From Niabella ginsenosidivorans (lineage in GTDB: Bacteria; Bacteroidota; Bacteroidia; Chitinophagales; Chitinophagaceae): a DNA stretch of 64,000 bases. The stretch spans positions 2,356,001 to 2,420,000 of the forward strand of contig NZ_CP015772.1 in the NCBI RefSeq assembly GCF_001654455.1. Direction: 5' to 3'. Below, in pieces: positions 53,468 through 63,300 of the stretch. The notes beneath the pieces are model-generated. The model saw only the letters and a list, made by a program, of their open reading frames with translations, had not been told where the DNA came from and did no database searches. A program made the position numbers and the translations under genes. The stretch's first letter is position 1. The number at the start of each line of letters is the position of its first letter.

Positions 53468-53524
53468 AGCCCCAGGCGGGACTTGAACCCGCACGGACAT
53501 TGCTGCCCACAGGATTTTAAGTCC
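53468..53524 (-). pseudogene. 3' fragment of tRNA-Leu(TAA); probable attachment site
   Basis: The minus strand carries the second half of a leucine tRNA: anticodon loop CTTAAAA with TAA anticodon, a long class II variable arm (GTGGGCAGCAATGTCC), the T-arm GCGGGTTCAAGTCCCGC and an acceptor strand. The 5' half (acceptor, D-arm) is absent: the sequence beyond 53524 is unrelated and AT-rich, and the anticodon stem pairs only partly. Tyrosine recombinases cross over in the anticodon region of tRNA genes and leave such fragments, so this is the distal junction of an integrated element extending to the right. Confidence 0.85.
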
Positions 53525-53649
53525 AATCAATAACTTAATCCCATTATAATCTACTTTATCTAAATTTCACCTAACTGTTTGATTGCCAATATTTTTAAAA
53601 GAATTTACGAATTTCGTTTAGCACCTTTATAGGTCGTTTAACCGTGGTT

Positions 53650-53672
53650 TATGTGCAAATCTATGTGCAAAT
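53650..53672. repeat. 11-bp direct repeat with 12-bp period
   Basis: TATGTGCAAAT occurs twice (53650-53660 and 53662-53672) between the tRNA fragment and the integrase-like gene. It is a candidate recombinase arm-binding site. Confidence 0.55.
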
Positions 53673-53709
53673 TCTCCGGAGAATTTTTTAATTCTCAAAA
53701 CAAATAGCG

Positions 53710-53796
53710 ATGTTGACAGTTACAATTATTTTAGACACCCGAAGGGTAAAGAAAGAGAACAAATATCCAAATTGCGCCTTTATGAAAAAGGGGTAA
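53710..53796 (+). pseudogene. Frameshifted N-terminal segment of the integrase-like gene
   Basis: From ATG 53710 the frame reads MLTVTIILDTRRVKKENKYP, the usual opening of Bacteroidota tyrosine integrases, and stops at TAA 53794. The expected continuation (LRLYEKGVREYYP) lies in another frame that begins at 53772. One base (or two) has therefore been lost or gained between about 53767 and 53772. Confidence 0.65.
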
Positions 53797-54848
53797 GGGA
53801 ATACTATCCCCTTATCTATGATCTTTCGATACAGGACTATGAGAAACTTTCTGCTTCCCATATTAATGCTGATCTTCAAAAAATCCGCGATGATTTAGAG
53901 ACGATAGAAGTAAATGCAAAAAAAGCGGTTAAAGAGATCAAACCATTTGATATAAAAATATTTGAACAAAATTTTATAAAAAATCATCCTCTCTTTAAAC
54001 AGAAAAAGAAGAAAATCGTAGAAGAAGAAAATGCGTTTGAATTTGATTTTACCCCTTACGAAAAAAGGTTTCGTATTCTTAAAGAAGTCCCTTTAAGCAC
54101 AGATCACATTTCTGCTACATACAAAAAGGTAATTTTGGGTTTAATAGAAGAAAAGAGAATTGGATTGGCGTTGACAACGGATGGCAAGCTTGTCGGACAA
54201 TATGAGAGTATGTACCAGGCTGGAAAGGTTAATGGCTTTAATGGACGAGCAATTGCTGCTGTCGCCAGTGACAAAAAGGGTTATCTTTTTAAGGGGTTTG
54301 TCTGGCAACTGAGCAAGCGAAAAACATTGAAACGGGATACCTTGCCCCTAAAAGAAGAAAAAGACATCATTAATAGAAGTCTAATGAAAAAGCTGGCGAT
54401 AAAACGAACTCCAAAATCTTTACCGGCTATATTGGATCTGTCTGTGAAAACCCGTCCTGACGAGCGATGGAAGGATATTCCGGGTTATGAAGGGCTTTAT
54501 ATGGTTTCCAGTCAAGGAAGGGTAAAGGCTTTAAAAAAGGTGTCTGATGGGAAACAACATAAGTGGTACCCAGAAAGAATAAAACAACTGACTGTCGAGG
54601 TAACGGAAGAACCCTCCGGAAAAATCAAAACAACCACACCGTTGGTAACTTTATGCAAGGACCACAACAAGAAAACCGTGCAGGTCGCACGTTGGGTCTA
54701 TTTTTTATTTGTTGATTCCTTTAATATTAAAGATGCTACGCTGAGGGTATATTACAAGGATGGGGATAATCGAAATATTGATTCGGGTAATCTTGAACTA
54801 AAAAATGCGGCATGGAGCATCAATCGTATGCACCGGTTACATGTTTAA
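53772..54848 (+). CDS. Chimeric protein: integrase arm/core N-terminus joined to NUMOD1, NUMOD4 and HNH-like segments
   Basis: 358 residues in the main frame (TTG start). Residues 1-130 match the N-terminal arm-binding and SAM-like core-binding regions of Bacteroidota tyrosine integrases (LYEKGVREYYPLIYDLSIQD, IKPFDIKIFEQNF, TYKKVILGLIEEKRIGLA). No recombinase catalytic domain follows. Instead residues 134-180 look like a NUMOD1 helix-turn-helix (DGKLVGQYESMYQAG to GFVWQL), 230-256 like NUMOD4 (RWKDIPGYEGLYMVSSQGRV), and 289-345 like an HNH-3 domain whose usual NHxDG is YYKDG, so the key His is missing. NUMOD domains belong to homing endonucleases. The gene sits beside the tRNA scar where an integrase is expected. 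Whether it is active or a decaying fusion is open. Confidence 0.7.
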   Translation: MRLYEKGVREYYPLIYDLSIQDYEKLSASHINADLQKIRDDLETIEVNAKKAVKEIKPFDIKIFEQNFIKNHPLFKQKKKKIVEEENAFEFDFTPYEKRFRILKEVPLSTDHISATYKKVILGLIEEKRIGLALTTDGKLVGQYESMYQAGKVNGFNGRAIAAVASDKKGYLFKGFVWQLSKRKTLKRDTLPLKEEKDIINRSLMKKLAIKRTPKSLPAILDLSVKTRPDERWKDIPGYEGLYMVSSQGRVKALKKVSDGKQHKWYPERIKQLTVEVTEEPSGKIKTTTPLVTLCKDHNKKTVQVARWVYFLFVDSFNIKDATLRVYYKDGDNRNIDSGNLELKNAAWSINRMHRLHV

Positions 54849-55458
54849 TATTTTCCGAAATGAAATAGCTTCCTGTATTTTGATCTGTTTTATTTTTCCT
54901 GGACTTGACCAGGTCTGGGATTTTTTTATCCAGGAATAACGGTGCAGCTTAAAAAGCGTTTCGTAATAAAATGGGGGAGCTGTTTTATGATTCCATGAGG
55001 TCTATGAAAACATTCTTTAAAAGCGCAAAAAATAATTTTGGAATCTGAAATAGTTTTGTATTTTTAATTCGAATTTGAAATAAACACCTCAAAACAATAA
55101 ACGCATGTATAAAAAAGAAACCTTAAACCACTAAGACAAACTGCCTAACAGGTATTGAAAAATGTTGTAGAACAGAACTGAGCTGCTGATTATCATTTTC
55201 AACATTTTAACGGCAAAATAAATCAGAAGTAAATTTCTAAACGCCCTGTCATAATTGAAGGGTAATATTTATGTGCATGTTGTTTTATACATGCGCGTTG
55301 TATTCGGAGTGCTATATAGATCCATCATGCCCAGGAAATTTACATAAAATATGCAAAAAATCACCCTATTCGGCTGCTTTGGTATGGGTTTGTAGATATG
55401 TCAATGACAATTGCAGGAAGACAATCAATCAATAAAATAAAAAGCAATTATAATACCG
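54849..55458. other. AT-rich intergenic stretch
   Basis: 610 bases without a gene; no remnant of an integrase catalytic domain is seen. It contains a terminator (54898-54928), two TAnnTTTG matches (55033-55040 and 55051-55058) about 400 bp before the next gene, an inverted repeat AAAATGTTG / CAACATTTT (55159-55208), and a hairpin GTGCATGT / ACATGCGC (55273-55296). Confidence 0.5.
54898..54928 (+). terminator. Probable intrinsic terminator
   Basis: A CCTGG / CCAGG hairpin is followed, after seven bases, by TTTTTTTAT, 50 bp past the stop of the chimeric gene. Confidence 0.5.
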
Positions 55459-56355
55459 ATGAAACCAAGAACCCCATGTAGGATGGCGTTGATCCTTTGG
55501 CTATTTGTGGCTTTTACTCAGCATGAAACTTATGGCCAGAACTATAATAATATCCTGAATCACAGAGGTATGGCGACACCAGTAAATGGAGTGAAGATCA
55601 AAACTAACCTACCCTATATCAGCGGTAGTTATATGCCGACGATTTTCATAGATGGTTATAGTTATGGTAAAGCGAAGACGATCAGTCTTAAATTCTCATT
55701 TTATATCTATAACGGTAATTTTATTAGTTCTACAATTTCGTCGTCGGGCGGAGATGTCCCCAAGGTCCAGCTTTCAAATGAGGATAATAAAGTGGTGATC
55801 TTTATCGATAACAAGGTCTATTTCCAGCAACTTACCGTAAGTGCATTTTGTATGGTCAATCCTGCTACCGGGGCTTTTCAAGGGTGGACGGTTGCTGATG
55901 AGGCGATAACGGGAACCAACACTGTTGAAATACCGTATTCCAATGCTTTTGGCGGGGATGTGAATTTTAAAGATGGTATATGGTCCAAGACGGGCAATGT
56001 AGGCATAGGAACGATTACTCCTGCTGAGAAACTTTCTGTAAATGGTAATATCCGTGCAAAAGAAGTAAAAGTAGAAACGGCGAATTGGCCGGACTATGTG
56101 TTCAAACCTTCTTATTCTCTTATGCCCTTAAGTAAAGTAGAAAGCTTTATCAAAGCCAATGGGCATTTACCGGATATCCCATCTGCTAAAGAAATAGAAC
56201 AAAATGGAATGGAAGTAGGAGCTAACCAGGTGGTGTTGCTAAAGAAGATTGAAGAACTGACATTGCATTTGATCGAGATGGAAAAAAAAGTTGAAAATAT
56301 AAGCAAAGATAATGAGCGGATCAAAAAGCAATTAAATCGGCGGCTAAAGCAATAA
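55459..56355 (+). CDS. Secreted protein with tail-fibre-like C-terminus
   Basis: 298 residues; a signal peptide ends near TYGQN (start at 55459 or the ATG at 55483). The first half is beta-rich and unrecognised. The second half has the Bacteroidota tail-fibre pattern: TGNVGIGTITPAEKLSVNG, IRAKEVKVETANWPDYVF, FIKANGHLPDIPSAKEIEQ and a C-terminal coiled coil (VVLLKKIEELTLHLIEMEKK). Such proteins often sit next to Rhs-type genes. It is the first gene of a three-gene cluster; 32 bp separate it from the next. Confidence 0.85.
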   Translation: MKPRTPCRMALILWLFVAFTQHETYGQNYNNILNHRGMATPVNGVKIKTNLPYISGSYMPTIFIDGYSYGKAKTISLKFSFYIYNGNFISSTISSSGGDVPKVQLSNEDNKVVIFIDNKVYFQQLTVSAFCMVNPATGAFQGWTVADEAITGTNTVEIPYSNAFGGDVNFKDGIWSKTGNVGIGTITPAEKLSVNGNIRAKEVKVETANWPDYVFKPSYSLMPLSKVESFIKANGHLPDIPSAKEIEQNGMEVGANQVVLLKKIEELTLHLIEMEKKVENISKDNERIKKQLNRRLKQ

Positions 56356-56387
56356 AAAGCATTTTAAAATAGAGATTAAACCAAGAT

Positions 56388-59300
56388 ATGAGAAAGCTAT
56401 TTTTTTTAAATTTGTTCCTGCTTGCTTTTTTAGTAAATGTATATCCTCAAAAGGATAACCCCAAATTTTATCCTCCATCGCCTGAAGCATACGCACTTGG
56501 CAAGTATGGAGATGTCCCGGTAAGTTTATATACAGGCATACCGGATATTAGCATTCCGCTCTATAAGCTTACTGAAAAAGAACTATCTGTGTCAGTTACG
56601 CTATCCTATCATGCTTCAGGCATAAAAATCGACGAAACCTCATCGAATGTGGGCCTGGGATGGGTGATGAATTCGGGAGGGCTGATCACACGTTCTGTCA
56701 GAGGGAAAGCAGAATACCTGGTCAACGGCGTTCTAAAGCCGGACAGATCGAACATCCCCGAATGTACAAATTGTACCAATAATACTGCGGTATCAACATT
56801 CATTAATAACAATGGATTAGCAATGTCGGTGGATGGTGGACTGGATCCGGAACCAGATGTCTTTTATTATAATTTTAACGGGCGAAGCGGAAAATTCTAT
56901 TTTGATAAAAATGGAGTAGCGCAATTGAATAAGGATGAAGCAATTGCTATTTCGTGGAGAGCGGGTTCAAATCCGCAAGAAGAGATTTTTACGATTAAGG
57001 ATGAACTTGGATTTAAATACGAATTTTCTGATCATGAAAAGACATTTTATGGGACCAATGAAGGAGCAAAAGTATCTGCATGGTATTTGTCGAAAATTAC
57101 GTCCCCTGCCGGGAATTCTGTTTTGTTCACTTATGAGGGTAACTCATTTAATGAAACAATTCGATCTTATGCAGATGGGCTTGTAGAGGTTGTAAATGGC
57201 AGTGCAGGAAATATAAACCCGCCATTGAATTACACGAACACTAATACGAATGTCTCCGGTATAAGGTTAAAGAAAATAACAGGCACGTGGGAGGCAATTG
57301 ATTTTATATATGCTGCTACAGCCAGATTGGATTTGCCAGGAGTGCCGAGACTTCAAAAGATCTCAGTAAAAAATGCACAAACCAATCAAGAGATAAAGTA
57401 CTTCAATTTGTATGCAGGTTATTTTGAGGCCAATAATGTCAGAAAATATGACGGAGCTCAACCTGAAAGTAATAAACATCTGAATTACCGGCTTCGATTA
57501 GATTCGCTCGAGGAGCGAAGCGCACTTGATGCAAGTATCGGAGGGGTATACAAGTTCTATTATCTGGGCGATAATGATCCTGCCACAGATGATCCTTATA
57601 CCTTGCCCTATCGGCTAAGTCCTTCTCAGGATTTTTGGGGGTATTATAATTTTACAAAAAATACGCATTTGTTGCCTGGTATCCAGGGACAAATATCGCA
57701 AAATACGCTGTACACATCCTTTTTCCCCGATGCCAGCGAAGAAAGCCTGGGCGGTTCGGCTTTTTTTACACTAGGAGGAGGAGCTGATCGAAGTGCAAAT
57801 GCAGTTGCGGCAAAGGCCGGTATGTTGTCCAGAATCGTATACCCAACGGGAGGTAGAAGCGAATTTACATTTGAGCTTAATGATCAGTCAGTATTCCAAG
57901 GTGGGTTAAGGATTAAGAAGATCAGAAATTTTTCATCGGACAACATTCCTAATGAAATAAATTACAAATACTTCAGTTCACCATCGTCTCAGCAGCTTGA
58001 TCCCATGAAATATAGTTTTCAGTATTTTAATGTTGCCTGGGATGGAGCATATCACCGCCCAATACCTGGCGAATCCGTGCTGAGTACATTTGGGCTTCCT
58101 ACTCCGGCCAGTGCGACCAAATTTGTAAGGATTTCTGCTCAGCCTACAGCAATTCTCGGGAGCCTTAATGATGTTGGCCACTCAGTGGTTGAGGTTTCAC
58201 GGACCGGTAATGGTAAGACAATAAATAGCTTTATCAGTTCTTCATTGTATAGCGATTATGCCACAAGAGACTTGTTTAATGAAGGAACCGCGCAGGAAAA
58301 CTCTCTTGTTGGAAGTTTATATCTCAGTGAAATTCTTGATCCCACGCCCTCAAACGACTATGGATATGTTAGCAAGTATGTTAGTTACGGAGAATTTCCG
58401 TATCCTGAACTGTATCAGAACGAATGGAAAAGGGGGGTTCTGCTTGAAACAAAGACTTATGACCAGTTAGATTCTTTAATACAAACTGAAAATTTTGACT
58501 ACTATCGAACACTAAAAGCGGTCATTCCAGGCTATAAGGTTATACGGGTGGGAACGCCGTCATCAAATGCCTATCTATATACCAAATATTTGTTACCGCA
58601 TGCGTGGTCGCAATTGAAATCGAAGACAACTACGATTTACTACAAAAATGGATTGAATCCGCTTATTACAGAATCTAAATATTATTATGATAACGCAGAA
58701 CATTTACAAGTGACGCGAATAGAAACGATGAACAGCCGCGGCGAAAAACAAACCAGCTACACCAGCTATCCAATGGATTTTGCTTCCGGAACAGATTTTA
58801 TTGATTTAATGAAGACAAATCATTTATGGGCTTATCCGGTAGAAAATGTAACCTATTTGACCAAAGCATCATCGTCGTACATCAGTTCGGGATTAATAAA
58901 AGAATATACTCCCAATACAACCGGGCTGGTTGCAAAAGAATTCAGATTGGAAACGGCAAGGAATATTCCACTTTCAAATTTTAAATTTTCAAACCGGGCC
59001 GCTGGAGTACTGCCAACCACAGGAAGTCCATTAACCTACCAAAAAAATGCGCAATACAAACTCTCTTATCTCTATTCCAGATATGACAGCCGGGGCAATA
59101 TTATTGAAGCACAAAAAGCTGGTGATCAAAGACAAACACTTTTATGGGGCTATAAAGGACAATTTCTTGTCGCCGGAATTGCTGGTAAAGATTTTACAAC
59201 TGTCAGTTCGGTAATTGATACGAGTATTCTGAACAAAGGAGGAAGTAATGAGGCGGCCATGCTAACGGAGCTTGGCAAATTGCGAACTGATAGTCGTACT

Positions 59301-60251
59301 AAAGATGGAGTCGTGACTTCATTTACTTATGACCCCGTGTTCGGATTAATATCCAGGCAGGATGGCGCCGGGCGGACGACCTATTATGAATACGACGGTT
59401 TAGGACGGTTAAGCGTTTCAAAGGATAATGAAAAAAAGGTAATAAAAAAGAATGCTTATCAGTATGCAGATAGGGCGCTTGCAGGTGCTGGAAAATATTT
59501 TTTCAATGAAGAACAAAAGAAGACTTTTTATAAGAAGGATTGTTTGGAACAGGGAACGGCCGGACCAACTGATTATGTGGTTCCCGCCGGTACTTATTTT
59601 TCCGGTATAAGTGTTGAAGATGCCAACCAAATTGCTTGGGACGATATCAACACCAATGGCCAACAGTATGCTAACGAAAACGGCTATTGTACTTATATAA
59701 ATGATGCCATGTCCAGGGAATTTAATAAAACCGACTGTCTCTATGGTACAGGCACATGGGTTAGGTATGGCGTCGGTGCGGGCTGGCATATGTCAACAAT
59801 CAGCAAAGCTGATGCGAATCGTAAGGCCGAACGTGATCTATATTTTAATGGCCCTGTTTACGCCAATATGCATGGACAATGCCAGGGAACTGGTCCCGCC
59901 CAAATTGAGCTGGCAAATGTTTTTCCCAGTTATATGGAACATTATCCGGAGCAAATAAAAGTGGAGTTTCTGAAAAATGGCCTTGTTGAGCAAACTGCTT
60001 ACTATCCTCAAAGCCGGGAATCAAGTACTACAATTTCCTTAACTCACGCCGGGACTTATCAACTTCGGTTTACCATGCCGGACTGGCCATGGTTTCAGAC
60101 GAATTTTTGGGTTTACTATAATTTCTTTTATGGAGTCGATTTGCGGAATGTTTGGAGTAATAATGGGAAAGGGATAATCCTTACTACCGGTGAAGTTACA
60201 TTTGAACAGGGACTTAATTATTCAATTAAAGCTTCCAATTCTACGTTTTAA
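56388..60251 (+). CDS. Large secreted YD-repeat/Rhs-like protein with DUF5977 domains
   Basis: 1287 residues with a signal peptide ending near NVYPQ. The N-terminus (GDVPVSLYTGIPDISIPLYK, VSVTLSYHASGIKI, SSNVGLGWVMNSGG) is typical of Bacteroidota Rhs-related wall proteins. YD-type repeats occur near residue 999 (YYEYDGLGRLSVSKDN). Two DUF5977 modules follow (about 1036-1105 and 1106-1165), each with a Lys-Asp-Cys start and an ending such as YANENGYC. The last 120 residues look like an Ig-like or carbohydrate-binding sandwich. It lacks an RHS-core cleavage site. It probably works with the Rhs protein encoded 58 bp downstream. Confidence 0.87.
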   Translation: MRKLFFLNLFLLAFLVNVYPQKDNPKFYPPSPEAYALGKYGDVPVSLYTGIPDISIPLYKLTEKELSVSVTLSYHASGIKIDETSSNVGLGWVMNSGGLITRSVRGKAEYLVNGVLKPDRSNIPECTNCTNNTAVSTFINNNGLAMSVDGGLDPEPDVFYYNFNGRSGKFYFDKNGVAQLNKDEAIAISWRAGSNPQEEIFTIKDELGFKYEFSDHEKTFYGTNEGAKVSAWYLSKITSPAGNSVLFTYEGNSFNETIRSYADGLVEVVNGSAGNINPPLNYTNTNTNVSGIRLKKITGTWEAIDFIYAATARLDLPGVPRLQKISVKNAQTNQEIKYFNLYAGYFEANNVRKYDGAQPESNKHLNYRLRLDSLEERSALDASIGGVYKFYYLGDNDPATDDPYTLPYRLSPSQDFWGYYNFTKNTHLLPGIQGQISQNTLYTSFFPDASEESLGGSAFFTLGGGADRSANAVAAKAGMLSRIVYPTGGRSEFTFELNDQSVFQGGLRIKKIRNFSSDNIPNEINYKYFSSPSSQQLDPMKYSFQYFNVAWDGAYHRPIPGESVLSTFGLPTPASATKFVRISAQPTAILGSLNDVGHSVVEVSRTGNGKTINSFISSSLYSDYATRDLFNEGTAQENSLVGSLYLSEILDPTPSNDYGYVSKYVSYGEFPYPELYQNEWKRGVLLETKTYDQLDSLIQTENFDYYRTLKAVIPGYKVIRVGTPSSNAYLYTKYLLPHAWSQLKSKTTTIYYKNGLNPLITESKYYYDNAEHLQVTRIETMNSRGEKQTSYTSYPMDFASGTDFIDLMKTNHLWAYPVENVTYLTKASSSYISSGLIKEYTPNTTGLVAKEFRLETARNIPLSNFKFSNRAAGVLPTTGSPLTYQKNAQYKLSYLYSRYDSRGNIIEAQKAGDQRQTLLWGYKGQFLVAGIAGKDFTTVSSVIDTSILNKGGSNEAAMLTELGKLRTDSRTKDGVVTSFTYDPVFGLISRQDGAGRTTYYEYDGLGRLSVSKDNEKKVIKKNAYQYADRALAGAGKYFFNEEQKKTFYKKDCLEQGTAGPTDYVVPAGTYFSGISVEDANQIAWDDINTNGQQYANENGYCTYINDAMSREFNKTDCLYGTGTWVRYGVGAGWHMSTISKADANRKAERDLYFNGPVYANMHGQCQGTGPAQIELANVFPSYMEHYPEQIKVEFLKNGLVEQTAYYPQSRESSTTISLTHAGTYQLRFTMPDWPWFQTNFWVYYNFFYGVDLRNVWSNNGKGIILTTGEVTFEQGLNYSIKASNSTF

Positions 60252-60309
60252 ATGGGAATGATGGAACTATATAGCCTCTGCTAACAGTTAAAATTTAAAA
60301 AGAAAACAC

Positions 60310-63300
60310 ATGCATTTCAATAGATTACCAGTTTTGCTGCTGTTGCTAACAGGAACTATTAACATTCAAGCTCAGAAGCCAACGGATCTGCCAACCTATC
60401 CTACTGGCGTGCCGGTCAATTATATCCGTGAGTGGACGGCGACGGCGCCGGTAACGACGCCGGCGGCCTTGATGCAGGGAAATCTCTTGCAGAGCAAAGA
60501 GACGACGCAGTATTTTGATGGGTTGGGCAGGCCGTTACAAACGGTGGTAAAGAAGGGTTCGATGGTCACCACGACAACGGCGAGTGTGGGAACGGATACG
60601 GCTGGTGCGCGGGACCTGGTAACGCCGGTATTGTATGATGAATTTGGGAGGGAGCAGTATCATTTTTCACCTTTTGCGGCGAACAATGCGGATGGCAATA
60701 CGTCTTTATCAGATGGTTTGTTTAAGATGAACCCCTATGCACAGCAGCAGCAGTTTATGACGGGCAAGTATGGGACATCGCAGGGGGAGGATAATTTTTA
60801 CAGCCAGACGCTTTTTGAAGCCTCGCCGTTAAACCGGGTACTGGAGCAGTTTGCGCCGGGTAAAAGCTGGGCGGGGAGCTATGCGGCCACCACGGAAGCT
60901 ACGCGCCATAGTATCAAGAGCAAATACTGGATCAATACGGCCAGGGACAGTGTGCGGATCTGGGAGGTGACGGACGGTACCCCCGGTGATGGCTCAGGCG
61001 GCACGCCAGCAAATCGTACGGAAAATAACTATAGCGGGCAATCAGAGATAAGCGCAACAGAAAGCATTACATTGGGTAATGGCTTTACCGTACCATCGGG
61101 CAGCAACTTCCGGGCTTATATTACGAGCACCCCCAGTGCACCGGGAGCCATCATCACCAGTACCTATGCGAGCTCCAGGCTGTATGATGCGGGGGAGCTA
61201 TATAAGAAAGTAACGGTAGACGAGGTTGGCCGCCAGGTGATCGAGTTCAAGGACAAGGAAGGGCAGCTGATCCTGAAAAAAGTGCAATTGGAAAGCACAG
61301 CCACAGACAATGGGCTGGGCAAAGGACACTGGGGCTGGTTATGCACCTATTATATCTATGACGACCTGGGGAACCTGCGCTGTGTGATCCAGCCGGAGGG
61401 GGTAAAGACGATGAATGATGCCAGGAACTGGGCATTGACCCCGACCTTACTCAAAGAGCAATGTTTTCGTTATGAATACGATGGCCGGAACCGGATGACA
61501 GTAAAGCAAGTGCCAGGCGCTTCGGAAGTAGCGATGGTGTATAATATCAAAGATCTGCCAGTAATGACCCAGGATGGGAATCTGAGAAATGCCGGTATGT
61601 GGAACTATACCCAATATGATACGCTGAACAGGCCGGTTGCGACGGGGGTGTTCAGTAGTTCAGTAGTTCTTTCTACCCATTGGCAGACGGCGGCTGCCAG
61701 CACCAGTTACCCGACTGCGGCAATGCTTACGGGCGTACAGCCCCTGACGGAGACGTTTTATGATGATTATAGCTGGGTAGGCAAAACACCCTATTCGAAC
61801 GATCTGACAGGTAAAATAAGTGCTACTTTTACCGTGACAGATACTGCAGGCAACCTGCTACCTGTCAGCAATACGATCTGGCCATACGCCCAGAAACCGG
61901 CAATGGACAGCCGTACCAAAGGGATGGTTACGGGCAGCCGGGTAAAGGTTCTCAATAGCGCTGTGTATATCTACACTTTAACGCTCTATGATGATAAAAA
62001 CCGCCCGGTACAGGTAAAAACACTCAATCATACAGGTGGGGTGGATGTAGCCACCACTCAATACAGCTGGGCTGGCCAGCCATTGACGGTACTCAGCCGT
62101 CAAACCAAGGGAGGTGCAGACGCCACTTCTGTATTAACTATAACCAGGAATACTTATGATGCATTGGGCCGTGTGGTAAAGGCGACCAATCAGATCAAGA
62201 GAGATGGGGGGGCATTGAGTGCGGAAAAAGTCCTCGCGATCAATAAATACGATGAGCTGGGTCAGCTAACCACCAAAACATTGGGAGCAACAGATGCCAC
62301 AGGTACAACAGGCGTAGAAAAGCAGGTATATGAATACAATATCCGGGGTTGGCTGCTGGGGATGAACCGGGCTTATGTGAATAGTGCCACGGGAGCAACG
62401 ACCAATTTCTTTGGTTATGACCTGTCCTATGACAAAGCCAATAATAATATAGCGGGTCAAACCAATGTTGCTATCAGCAACTATAGTAACCTTCAATATA
62501 ATGGCAACATAGCAGGTATGAGCTGGCGAGGACAGAGCAACAGCGCACCGATCAGGAGGTACAGTTTCAGTTATGACAATACCAACCGGTTGCTGAAGGC
62601 GGACTTTGGTCAGCTGAGTGGAAGTGCTTATGTAGCTACCACAGCGATGGATTATAGTGTAAAAATGGGCAGTACAGGAACAGATGTCAATGTGGCCTAT
62701 GATTACAATGGTAATATTAAGGGGATGCTGCAAAGAGGTGTGTACAACAATACTGCCATTGATATGGATAAGCTGGTGTATAGTTACCTGCCGGGCAGTA
62801 GTAAGCTGGCTAAGGTCACGGAAACCGGGGTAAACACAAAGACCTATGGGTTGAGTGATTTTAATGACGGAACTAATGGTACAGCTGATGATTATGCGTA
62901 TGACTTAAACGGGAATTTGACAAAAGACCAGAATAAAAGTATCAGTAGTATAACGTATAATATCTTAAATTTACCGGAACAAATCACGGTAACGGGCAAA
63001 GGAACGATCAGTTACCAGTATGATGCGGCAGGTAATAAATTACAGAAGAAGGTAACAGAGGGATCAGCGACAAAGATAACGGATTACCTGGGTGGAATGA
63101 TTTTTGAAAATAGTGTATTACAGCATATAGGCACTGAAGAAGGACGAATGCGTCCGACAACACCAACGGCTACCACATTTGTGACGGATTATTTTCTGAA
63201 AGATCACCTGGGCAATGTCAGAGCAATGGTACAGGAGAATAAAACCTTGCTTGAAGAGACCCATTATTATCCGTTCGGGTTGGTACAAAGAGGAATATCC

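Larger units (their letters stand above)
52804..53709. other. Junction stretch between core chromosome and accessory DNA
   Basis: It holds a doubtful small lipoprotein frame, two terminators, the tRNA-Leu fragment and two short direct-repeat pairs, each entered separately. Confidence 0.5.

Noticed and set aside
59418-59789. 123-codon minus-strand frame inside the DUF5977 gene
   Set aside because: A shadow frame inside a strongly coding plus-strand gene.
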